From Trissonchulus latispiculum (taxonomy: Eukaryota > Nematoda > Enoplea > Enoplida > Ironidae): 64,000 nucleotides of DNA. The stretch is from contig JASAND010000819.1 of the NCBI GenBank assembly GCA_030248195.1, forward strand, positions 1 through 64,000, given 5' to 3'. The notes under the pieces were generated by a model. The model was not told the DNA's origin, did no database searches, and saw only the letters and a list, made by a program, of their open reading frames with translations. The position numbers and the translations under genes are program-made. Below, piece by piece: positions 33,614 to 44,441 of this stretch (position 1 is the first letter of the stretch; each line of letters opens with the position of its first letter).

Positions 33614-36600
33614 TATTTCTTTTCTTTTAGTTTGGCTCGTCTTTGGGGCCTCTGACATTGGAGGTTAAAACTGCCATAAGGTAAGTGATTACAGTTGTAA
33701 ACGTGAATACATGATAATTTTGAACAAGGCAATGAATACATCTGCCCTAACTAGGGCTAGCTATACCGATCAATCACTTTACAGTTAGTATAAACTTTAG
33801 CTAAGTAATACGACAAAACTGCGAAAATTTTCTTAGCTAGAACCAAATGGACTACTAATCCGCTAATCGGATGTTTGGCACGCAATACTAAACTTTGGTT
33901 AATTTCGTATTAATTTAAACATTTCTTTGTTACAACCCTGATTTGACTATTCCTGGATTCCATGAATGCGGCTCATCCGTCCCCTAATCGCAGAGCATTA
34001 CCTACACGGATGACCGGGAATCCATCAGATTTGGCAGACCTAATTCGGGGTCCCCGTGACCCTAGGCTGCAAACCTACCTTAAATCGCCGAGTATACCAG
34101 CATTTCTATGTAGATTCATACGCGTTTCACTCCAAAATTAACATTTTCACAGCGGTTATTTGTCTAACCAACAATTATTACAGAATTTGAATTATCTATG
34201 TTTTGGGCCCAAATTGCTACTTAATTTGGCCCCTTTTCCTGTCTCATATCTGAACATTTTACACTCATTCTGGCAATTCCAAGACCCTTATCAAACAAAG
34301 GGGGTTTATATGGTATGCCCTCATTCACGCTCGAATTACACAATTTTGGTTCCTAGCTCACACTTTACAAAAAGGGGCTAGCCTTGGAACCTCACACTCC
34401 ATGAGGGGTTTACCCAAGGAGCCATTTACGTAAATTTGGGCAGTCTCATTCACACAATTACCATCACAATCACGTCAACGACTATACAAACAACGAAACA
34501 CATAATACAAATCTTGATATGTCCTAACATTTCCCTATCTATTCTATTTACTCTTTGTATGCACATTTTGTTCAATTTCTGGATTGACTAGCTTCCATTT
34601 GGGCATTGGAAATTTATGAGTTTTGTAAATTTCACAAGGATTACGAATTTTAGAACTTTGTTAACTTTGGAAAGCAGAACGAGTAATAATTTGCTCAGGC
34701 AATTATTACAGCAAACAAAACTACTCAAACACATTCCGCTAAGGACAGCTTTATTTTGTTAAATTAACTTTGGGGAAGCCGGCCATTCTCCTTAAACGAC
34801 TGTATAATTAATAGTTAAGACGATGCAGAATTTTTAATTCCTATTAATTTTAGTTGCCGACCTACACAGGATTACAATTCACAATGGCAGATGATATACT
34901 TTGCTTCAGTAGCGCCTATGTTGCGATTACGGCCGGCAATTCCTGATTGCCGGCTGTGGGGAGAATGATTCCCTAAACTTAACTCAGTTCTAATATGAGG
35001 TCGTAACCAAGGGACCTCCTATCTCAACTCAGGGGTGGGTCCCCACTCAGAATCCCAGTTCATTAGCAAAACTCCGACAGGATAAAAAAGGTAAAAACTG
35101 GGCATTAAGCCCTTACTAAAAATTAAGGCCAACTAGGCCGTGGCTTGGTTAAACAAGGTCAATTTTACATCAAGGCCCGAAGGCCACAAAAAGCTAATTT
35201 TAGGCCAAAAAAGGCCTGCTAAAAATCCCTAAACTCGCGTTCCTAAGGTGTAGGTTCTGGCCGAGCATAGCAAGCTCATTTGGCCCTCAATGTGCGGTGT
35301 TCGTCGTGTTGGCTTAGATCGTCTCCTCTGACCAGTGTGGGTCAGAGGAGGTCCCTAACTCGTGTCCTAGCAAGGGAAAGTACGTCTTTTATTCCCGGCC
35401 AAAACGCTGGCACAGCGGGAAGACATACTGATGTGGGGTGGGGGAAACCCGACCGCTCTCGGCCGAGACTCAGACGAACACTGATGAAAATTTGAAATTT
35501 TCCAGTGAGCTGACAGGAGTCTGACAGCTCACTGGTGTTTGCTTTTCTGTCGCTTTTCCTTTGATTTTGGGTGGAGCTTCCAGAAATTTCTGGAAGCTTC
35601 CTATCTTAAACTGTGTGCCCGACGCGGGCTGGCGAGGCGGCTGGTCCGTTGGAGGGGAGATTAACGAGGAAAAGAAATTATGACCCTCCAACTGACCCTT
35701 TTTTAATGGATTTCCCAAGCTGAATTTTGGGAAACTTTGCAGACTTTTTGGTTAACACATAAAGGTAACCAAAGGGGAAATTTCTAGCTTTAAAAATTAA
35801 ATGGTATGAATAAAAAACGGAATTGTACAAAATACAGACTAGTTAGGAGGGCAATTGTTGCGTAAAACTGTGCATACAAGGAACTACGTATTTTTGCAAA
35901 AAATGAAAACTAAATATTATTGTTCTACGTGCGAAACTACTAAAGACTAACTACTTTCATTTCATTTTAATTATTTGGGAGGGAGTTAAGCCCTCTCCAA
36001 ACCTATTTTCACACCTAAGGTGTGTACTAAGTCTTCTCTGCAAGGCAAGTCTTCGCTGGGTGAGGGCCAACAGAAGCCCAAGAATGAGTGGAGAAATGAA
36101 TGAACGTAACAACACGTGGTTGTTATGTTCTGTTATGAAGTTCACGTAAGGCCAATATTAGGTGATTAAAATGTAATCTGTCAAAACTTCTTTGGCCTGT
36201 ATTTCTCGCGTTATTGGGAGTTAAAAGACCGGGTTTGGCTTTTTAGAATCAGAAAAGAATTGCCTTTCAGATAAGCCCAACTTGCATTTTTGCCAAAAAT
36301 TGCACAAATTGACTAATTACCACCTAACTGATGCAAATTATGCCTAACAAAGACTTGGGAACACTAATTAACATCATCTTATGCTACTAATGGACGAATT
36401 ATTACCTTATTTTGACCCATCTTCCAATATTCGCACTTATTGGCGGCGTAAAACGTTTTAAACTCGAAATCTCTTGTTGAATTACTGGTTATTTGACAAT
36501 CTCTTTCTTTGTGTTCGTTTTCCTTGATAGTTTTAGCTGTTTTAATCGGATTTTAACGAACTTCTTGACAATGAGAAGCCCTATTCGTGGCCTGGGAAGA

Positions 36601-37620
36601 GTAACGACTCCTCCGTTACACAACAAGAGCAATGTTGGGGCCTATTACTGACCCGGGAAGGGTAGCGACCCCTCCATTATTAATTGGTAACCTACTGAAA
36701 CCTCATTAAGCTACATTCTACTGAAGTTCTATTCCATTTTGCGTCATTTGCGTGGTGGTAATGCTACTTCTGACCTTATTCTTCCTATCTACACTAGAAC
36801 CTATGTCCCTAATGATAAATTGCTGGGGGTTTCACACTGACTGGCAACTCTGGTAATGGCATGACAATCATTTTCATACAGTGCTTGGATGTTTTGCGTC
36901 TGTCAAAACAGTTTGAGTACACCATTATAGCTAGTTTCCGCAGATTAGACATATGAAAAGCTAGCCAGCTGAATTCCATTTTTTTCGAGCACTTTTTCAG
37001 TAGCCTCGCAAGGTGACTTTTGACTTTAAGTGGTGCTTTAGAGTCCCCTTATACCAAACTTTCTAAATGTAACACTAACTATCAAATTGCTGCAAATCTG
37101 GTGCTGTAACAGAGCACGATAATTTGGCTGGAATTGCAGCTATGTTGGTTCTGCGGAAACTCGCAATAATGGTGTACTCAAAATCTTTTGATAGACGCAT
37201 TTCATAGTTCACCTTAAGATTTCACAGGCACATCACAATTCAATCAAGAATCACAATCTACGACAAGCTGAGCTTTTTCTGTCATGTTTGAGCTTTATTT
37301 AGCTTTTTCCATTACAATCTCCAGAAGTAAAAGGGCTAGGTTTTTGACTAGGGGGGAAGAATCCAAAGCGTTGAGAAATTCCCAAAACCGTAACTTGTAT
37401 CAGAATACTGTCATTACTTCACCAGTTCAATTACCAATTAATCACATGAGTAGAATGTGCTGAAGTATTATTGTCCGGATGCTCTAGCTGCAGAGGTTTA
37501 TACATTTACAGTAGTATCAGCTGAATATAACAATTTAGATGAGCTGCGATTATTAGGGGGGGATCGCTGGGCAGAAGAGGCAGAATTTTAATCCAGTCTG
37601 ATGATCCCATTCATTCTATT
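33614..37620. other. Gene-free stretch
   Basis: No gene supported. Includes a strong 11-bp-stem hairpin at 35503-35536 (CCAGTGAGCTG / CAGCTCACTGG) and a direct repeat of about 38 bp, period 58 (36583-36620 and 36641-36679, CTGGGAAG...CCTCC). Probably remnants of unrecognised transposons. Confidence 0.4.
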
Positions 37621-37627
37621 ACCACTA

Positions 37628-37836
37628 AATGTAGCGGGCTTTGAGTCGAGTCGAGTAGACTTCCTCGGAAGTACGGATTAAGGCAGCTCTATGGTGTTCG
37701 CTCGAGAGCAACGGAAGAGCAACAAACAGTTCAGACAGAGAAGGAATTCCGACAGGAATCGCAGAGTACAGCAATAGAAGGACTCCCTCAAGAATCTGGT
37801 AAAGCAAGGGTGACCGAGATACAAAGTCTAGGCCAC
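37628..37836 (-). repeat. Inverted-duplicate fragment, copy 1
   Basis: The minus strand here matches the plus strand at 41164-41345 (shared GAGGGAGTCCTTCTATTGCTG and CTTCCGTTGC...CTCGAGCGA). Copy 1 keeps an open frame of 74 codons over the whole block; copy 2 has stops but encodes a similar peptide. It may be a fragment of a transposon gene or duplicated host exon; not recognised. Confidence 0.55.
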
Positions 37837-38399
37837 GGCTGAGCACCAACTAACCGCCTATGAATAATGATTGGCCTTATATAGCAGAAAAGTATAAAGA
37901 AATCGTTATTTAACCTTAGTTTTAATTTGAGTAATTACGAATTTTTAAGGTTTTTGAAGCAAACACGAAAAGAAATCCGGTATCAATTGGGGGCTCAAGC
38001 TGTTGTTGTTGTTGTTATTTCCTGGATTATCTGGCGGACCAATATGATATAAACCACCTCAGAGGCGACCTATCCCTCGCAGGAAATCCACCACTGCAAG
38101 GGGGGCCTCCGTAAGGACCGCCAACGTAGGGTTGGTTCCCAGATGCCTGGCCCGGGGGATTGCGTACGCTGGGGCTCAAGCTCATCAGATTCGTCAAGAC
38201 CGCACTAATATTGACAGTCTAAACCATGTAACTTTCATTCTTGAAAAAACTAAAGCAATACGACCAGCAATCATCAAATTGTTCAGGTAAAATCGGATCT
38301 CCTGCAAGTACAAGCTGGAGTTGATCATATTGATCAACAGTTCATTTCTGATTTGCAGAATCATAAACCTATCTGTCATGTATATGTCGTAGTCATATA

Positions 38400-39274
38400 G
38401 TGTAATTGGACACTTCAGGAAGTGTCAGATAATTTCCGACTTTCCATGAAGTGTCAGACACATACTGTAATACTTTGTTAAACACCTTTATTACACTATC
38501 TGTCAGGTCATTTCTGACTTTTCATGAAGTGCCAATGCCTCAATTGACACAGTGAAATCCAACAGTACACGCCATTTGAAAATATTTTTCATTATTTATG
38601 ACGTAAATAGATACCACTACAACAGTCAAACTAGAAATAGAATGTTTTAAGGTAGCTTTAGCTTTAAAGCTTTAAAATAAAGTTAAACTATTTATTTTTG
38701 AATTGTCACAAAATAAAATAAGTTATTCATAACTAATTAACCAATACATAAGAATTATAATTTGAGTGGAATCTGAATAGTATTTATTTTACACTATTTT
38801 CTTTATAAAAGTATTCATTTATGTGTTGTTCTTTATTTTAAAAAATTCTTCATTACTGACAGAATTCCTTTGGATTTACGTCACCTGTTTGTTTCCTTAT
38901 TAATTCGTTTTATTTGTCGTAATAATTCATATTAATTCGCCTACTTTTAATACTGGTGCCATTTATATACCTTGCATCTGTTGAACGTTACGTATATAAT
39001 TACTAATGTAAACTGTATTCTCAAACTAACAGTCTGTTTCTGTTTGACTATTATAACTGTGTCCATTACGTCACAAATAATGGAAAATATTTTCAAATTG
39101 CGTGTACTGTTGAATTTCAATATGTGTCAAATGAAGCATTGGCACTTCATGAAAAGTCAGAAATGACCTGACAGATAGTATAATAAAAGTGTTCAAAATA
39201 GTATTACACGATGTGTCTGACACTTCATGAAAAGTCAGAAATTATCTGACACTTCATGAAGTGCCCAACTACAC
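38400..39274. mobile_element. TA-flanked MITE with about 155-bp inverted repeats, 875 bp
   Basis: Left 38400-38555 matches the reverse complement of right 39115-39274. Ends start GTGTARTTGGRCAC and are bordered by TA, fitting Tc1/mariner-type insertion. Each inverted repeat holds two copies of TTTCTGACTTTTCATGAAGTG and the palindrome CACTTCATGAAGTG. The center is AT-rich, with no transposase. Confidence 0.75.
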
Positions 39275-39276
39275 TA

Positions 39277-41163
39277 CTGTAATGATGTAATGAGGCGACG
39301 TGACGTTGGTCCTCTAAAATATTAATGTGTGTTGGTTGAATTTATTTTGGATTGAAATTAAGGTAGAAATGTGGTTTTAGGAGTAATTTATAATGTGTGA
39401 AATTTATTTTGAAATTGCTTGTTTGAAAGTGTTTGGAAGTTTAGTTGAAAGTTCTACTGTGTTTATGTGGAAATTACGTATATGTGTATCAGCCAGCCTA
39501 GTCACTAGTTGGCGTTGTGTATTGTCTATTTTCGCTGAGAGTTTCTCCCAACTTCTCGCTTTCTAAGGGGATCTCAAAATTAACCAATCAGATTCTTCCA
39601 GCGTTTCTCAAAACTAGTTTAGTCTCCCTATACCTGTCGACAGGCAGTCGTGTGTTTTGTTCTCGTCTGTGTCGGTTGTGCTTTTCCATTGCTCTCTCTA
39701 TACGTCCTATATTAGCGGTGATTATTTATTGGATTAACAGTCTAAAGTGGGGACCGCTTTAGACCTTCTGTTGCTCCAGGGTGACCCTGTAGAGCTGTGC
39801 TTTCATTAACAGTTCATTCTTTATTAAGTCAAAACGTTCGTCTCTCTTTTCTTACGAAAGTTTCTGTTTTTATTTTCTTCTCATAATTTCTATGAAGCTT
39901 CCAAAATTAATCTGATTAGCTTAGGTTCAATTCATTAGGCTAGTTTGTTGGGGTTTGTTTATTGCGTTTGTTTTGTCTGGTAAAAATTATATTGTGGTCT
40001 TATTCTATTTTATATTGAAAACTTCTGTAAAATTTAATTAGTTTATTTGAGTTCAGTACTTGTCTTCCACTTCACTTTGTACGCAATTTTTGGGGGTCAC
40101 CCCCTTTGTCAAGCATATTTTATTCAAGTAAATGTGGTCTCTTTTTGGACCATTTTAGGGCGTCTTCTTAGTTTTTGTATTAGAACTGTATAATCGGTAA
40201 GTAGGGTATTTCTGAGATTATTTGGGTAGGTAGTTAGTCATTTTTAAGCATGTACCTTTCAGTAAATTTGGGGTAAAATTTTATTTGAGTCTTTGCTCTT
40301 CATCGGCGGTTTAACTCCGTTCGGTAGGATTCACTTAGGTCTACTTGGCGAGGTTCGCATATGTCGACTGGAACTACCTCTCCTCCAGGTTCGACGCTAT
40401 CCTTGTGCACAGTTTCCCACTCGTAAAGTTTGGTCAGTTCGTACACTACCAACCTTACACTATGTGACTACGACATATACAACAATAGGTAAAATAATGT
40501 TTCACAATTAGCGCGGCACGGAGTTCACATTCCAGTTCACATTCGACTAACCTGACCTTCTGGATTGAGTGGCGCACATAGAAAATTTTTTCGCGGGGAG
40601 AGCGGCCCTCAAAAAAATTTGCGGGGTCTGGGGGGCGAATCCACCCCCGAACTTGGAAACGTTTTGAAAATCAGAGTTGAAAACCAAACTTAAGCGTAAA
40701 TTAAGCAAAATTGAATAAAGTTCGCGCCAATAGGCGTGAAAATTGCGCTGCGCGCGGACATTAAAAACTTTCCGTCACATCTGGTTTCGTTGGGAGGGCG
40801 CTCCCTTAAGTGCGCCCCTGTCTGATTCCCTTATTTTACGGAAAAGCGACGGAAGAAATCATGTTGGCTGGCTTGTTTTTTTGTGTTGGTGGCTGAAACT
40901 CATCAATGTGAAGTCGCCACTAACGCCCGCCTTGTTCACGTTTATGGTAGGGTACAAGCTCAGCGGATGTTTTCTCAATCGGACACCGCCGATAATAGTG
41001 ACTAAAGCACGCCGACGGATGCGGTGATCAAGGAACTTGAACGCAAAGAAGCAGAAATGCTGTGTTGTTTGAGTCTGTGTTCCGATAGCAGCGATCCAGA
41101 GAAATGAAGCTAAAGTTGGATAGCGATTTTGTTATACATCTCTATTAACGTCTGCTGCCGCAG
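39277..41163. other. Gene-free stretch
   Basis: No gene supported. A hairpin GTCTAAAG...CTTTAGAC lies near 39740-39765. GC-rich patches at 40590-40650 (GGGGTCTGGGGGGCG) resemble the palindrome modules of the hAT element at 8801. Confidence 0.4.
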
Positions 41164-41345
41164 CCTAGACTTTGCATCCTGTATGTTCTCTGTCACCCTC
41201 GCTCTACCGGACCCTTGAGGGAGTCCTTCTATTGCTGTACTTTATGATTCCTGAAAGAATCTGGTCTTATGGCTGACCAGCTTCTTGCGCTTCCGTTGCG
41301 CTCGAGCGAGCACCATGGAGCTGTCGTGCTTCCGCGGAAGTTTAT
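41164..41345 (+). repeat. Inverted-duplicate fragment, copy 2
   Basis: Diverged partner of 37628-37836, opposite orientation, about 3.3 kb apart. Similarity fades on both sides. Confidence 0.55.
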
Positions 41346-41716
41346 GCATGTAGTAGAACAGGGGAAAGGAATAATGAATCACCCTACTCAAAGCCTGCCA
41401 CATTTGGTGTGTTTGCTGCGCTCTTTGCTGTACATTCAATTGAAAAGGCTCTCCAGGTATTTGATTGAGGCATCAAATGATATAACCCACGTCTCATGAA
41501 ACAATTTACTCCAGTCTGCAAATAAATCTGAAAGATTACACTCCTTCTAAAATGCAGTAAAACTTCAAAAACTAAAATTATTTCTATTGTATTTTTTGAA
41601 AAGAATGAATATTGAGCTACATTTTGAATAATGATGGCTTCTTAGCTTCAATGTAAAGAATAAGTATAGTGGTTCACAATTGAGGTCTCCAAAAGGAGAG
41701 TTACCGCCTTTAGGCG

Positions 41717-42030
41717 GGTCCATTTTTATTATATTTGTTAGTTGCTCCGATTTTGCGAATTTTTACATAGTTCATTGTCCAAGCGGTATCTTTAACGGAT
41801 TTTTAACATTAAAGTCGTAACTCGTAAGTCCTGCGGTAGTTTATTAATTTCACCTGCATGTGTGCACAGCATGCACAGCACCTGCATGCGCTGAGAAATC
41901 TCGAATGACAAAATGGATCCATCCAAGCATTATACCCTATTATTTCTTATATTTCCGAGCCGTGATCTGTAGCATTCAGATTTTAATTAGATCTTTAAAA
42001 ATGTTGAATGCATTTTTGCGGTATTGATAT
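41717..42030 (+). mobile_element. Truncated relative of the TTAA element, with unoccupied hAT site
   Basis: Aligns with the left end of the element at 13139: GGGTCCATTTTT, TGCTCCGATTTTGC, TTGTCC...GGTAT, GAGAAATCT...GACAAAATGGA. It continues across the position where 13425-13938 inserted (GTGATCTGTAG...CAGATTTTAATT) with no insert. The right end is missing. Confidence 0.7.
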
Positions 42031-42433
42031 CAATTTCAACAGACAACAAATTGTATTTACAACTAGACTTTATTCTTATAGCGGGAGCGGACTGGAAAGG
42101 TCCGATTCGAGCCTGAATCGGTATAGCCTAGTTGGATTCTTTCGTTATCGTACTTGACGTTATATTTTGTACGTTATTGTACGTTATTATTTTGACTCCT
42201 TTCAGTTTGTGAAGTTTGCTTCTTGAAGCCAATAGCTAGACTATCCTGGGGAATCTTAGAGAAATGAAACGGTATAGGATTGCTCAATTGTTGGTTAATG
42301 AAGCATTGTCAGTGTTGTATACCACCTTGCCTGGATGTCAATGACTTACGAGCATCAAACTCAGCTACAGTCTATGACACAACAACAATCTTACAGTTAC
42401 TGCTAACGTAGAATGTACCAGGACACATACTTC

Positions 42434-43435
42434 TAGGGTTGTGCTCGGGCCGTGAATCGGGCCTCGGGCTCGGTTCGGGCTCGGGCTCGGGCCGGCCCCG
42501 GGCCGGCCCGGCCCGAGAAATAAATTCAGCGGCCCGAACCGAGCCCGAACCGAGTACTTCTGCCAGCCCGAACCGAGTCGGGCCGCTCGGGCCGCTCGGG
42601 CCGCTGGGGCCGTTCGGGCCACTCGGGCCACTCGGGCCGCTCGGGCCGTTCGGGCCTTCATATCCAATTCTTGCATATAGCCGGAATTATTGATTTTTGA
42701 GAAGCTGCTAGAGCCTGGACATACTTTCTCACAGTGTATTGACGCAGGCATTGCTAGGACTAGTTTTAGTCTGAATTCAAGTGTATACTGTGTGTGCGGG
42801 TTGGTTCCTTTTGCTTTCAATTTTTGGTGATAATGGTTGGTCTGTCTAAAGAAGACAAATCCAATATACAAAGAGGATTAAGGAATTACAAAAATTTTTT
42901 TGGTTTTGTATCTGATATGGTAAAAATGCCTGTTTGCGTTGAATTTTAGGTCAGGTAGTGCTTGACTAAATGGAACAGTTTGGTTGATTGAAGGATTTAC
43001 TTAAGTTAGGATGATGGTGCTTAGGGTTATTTTGTATCACGATCGGCGTAACTATGTCGGTTTAGGTCGTGTAGGTTTGTGCGTCTGGTCATGTTGATTT
43101 TGGGCTGATATACTTGGGACATGACCATGGTAAGAGGGATGCTCTCACAGTTCTGTCCGGTTTGGCCGTGAATTGATTTGGGAGATTGGAACCCTGTGGC
43201 TGCTCGTGGCGAACTGGTCGGGCCGCGAATCGGTTCGGGCCGCTCGGGCCGCGAATCAGTTCGGGCCGCTCGGGCCGCTCGGGCCGTGAATCGGTTCGGG
43301 CCGCTCGGGCCTTGACTCGGGCCTCGGGCTTCGGGCCGGGCTCGGGCTGGCCCGGGCCCGAACCGAGCCCGAACCGAAGAAACAGTTCGGCCCGAGCCCG
43401 AGCCCGGCCCGAGAAATTTCTTACCGGCACACCTA
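42434..43435. mobile_element. GC-rich hAT-type MITE, copy 2, about 1.0 kb, with a normal-GC centre
   Basis: The left end TAGGGTTGTGCTCGGGCCGTG matches the left end of copy 1. The right end (TTTCTTACCGGCACACCTA) matches its right end. TACTTCT occurs at both outer edges (42428-42434 and 43434-43440), probably the eroded target duplication. Two GC-rich lobes (42445-42660 and 43205-43430, units TCGGGCCGC) are separated by about 500 bp of ordinary composition, probably a further insertion. The open frames in both lobes are low-complexity artefacts. Confidence 0.65.
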
Positions 43436-43797
43436 CTTCTGGTTAGCAGTATGTTGGGTAAATTGGCTAACTGAAAAATTGGTAACTTTAATGCAAATTG
43501 ATAGGTAGTCAACTTGCTGTCAGCACGGGGGGATAACCCTACAAAGTGTACTTCGATGCCATTTTAACCTTTTCTGTAAATGACAGTGCAGGAGCTTTTC
43601 TCATTCAGCTGCCTTCAGCAAGCTGGACTTGCAATTTTTCTCTGGCCATGTGGGCATGGCCCTACCCGCGTTAACTTGCACCGGAATGGCACCAACACAA
43701 GAATGGCGGAATAGAAAATGTTCATTCTTTGCTTCGTGGCTGCGTTCATCGCACATGCAAATAATCACTGACTGAAACTTTCCTCATTTTTTCTGTT

Positions 43798-43803
43798 TTT
43801 AAT
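43798..43803 (-). promoter_or_regulatory. Possible poly(A) signal of the peroxidase gene
   Basis: ATTAAA on the minus strand, about 70 bases after the SECIS element; a common variant signal at the expected place. Confidence 0.35.
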
Positions 43804-43872
43804 CTATTTCTATCAGGTTAGTTTTACTTTTAAATTAAACACAAAATAAATTAATAAATATCACAGTTGCAA

Positions 43873-43945
43873 TTTGTTACAAGGACATCCGGAGAGGTTC
43901 ACGTCTTTGTGGGGTTTACAACCTCTCCTTCACAACTGTAACAAA
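43873..43945 (-). promoter_or_regulatory. SECIS element (type II) of the selenoprotein glutathione peroxidase
   Basis: A 3'-UTR RNA hairpin that recruits SECIS-binding protein so UGA is read as selenocysteine. On the minus strand helix I pairs 43945-43938 (TTTGTTAC) with 43880-43873 (GTAACAAA). The 5' quartet GTGA (43933-43930) faces GGAT (43890-43887), fitting NTGA...KGAW. Helix II is a perfect 9 bp, GGAGAGGTT (43928-43920) with AACCTCTCC (43899-43891). The conserved AAA is at 43917-43915, 12 bases after the quartet, and a CAC/GTG mini-helix follows, giving form II. It begins about 290 bases after the stop codon. Confidence 0.9.
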
Positions 43946-44231
43946 CTAACAGTCAATGCAGCAGGTTTAAATTAGTTTTCAAATAGGTTTAGGAGCCTTG
44001 TTTCAAAATGCCTAATTCACAAATATCACAATTAGTCAACCTGTTGAGCCAAACCGCATTAACTGTTCCAACTGTGCATAACATCATTATGGCAAGTTTT
44101 CTAGCGCAGCACTAAACATAGTAAGTATAAGAGTTATTGTAACGGAGTAACATGTGATCAAGGTTTTTTCGCATCGGAATGGGTGGGATAGAGGGGAGCA
44201 GAGAGTTTATTTTGACCCGAGATTTGACCCA

Positions 44232-44441
44232 CTAAGGCCTCGGCTCGGCCACTAAGCCTTCCATATACCCGGCAACCTCAGACCCGTGATACCAATTCTC
44301 TGGATGGAATCGATATCTAGGACGGCCCTGTCGATCGAAGAGGAATTTTTCGAAATTCCAGACGATGTCCGTGACCTGGATCGGCTTCCAAAACATGGCC
44401 TCCTTATCGCCCAGGGTCTCTTGAGTTGGCGGACAGAGACT
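44232..44441 (-). CDS. Glutathione peroxidase exon 3 (C-terminal)
   Basis: Starts in phase 0 after TTATTTCAG. Encodes residues 148-216, beginning SLCPPTQE and including DIVWNFEKF with Trp175 and Asn176; stop TAG at 44234-44232. Confidence 0.95.
   Translation of the reverse strand, partial: SLCPPTQETLGDKEAMFWKPIQVTDIVWNFEKFLFDRQGRPRYRFHPENWYHGSEVAGYMEGLVAEPRP

Noticed and set aside
42365..43512. Several overlapping ORFs of 84-168 codons with Gly-Pro-Leu or Ala-Arg repeats
   Set aside because: Translations of the simple GC-rich repeat on both strands, with no non-repetitive protein-like part.
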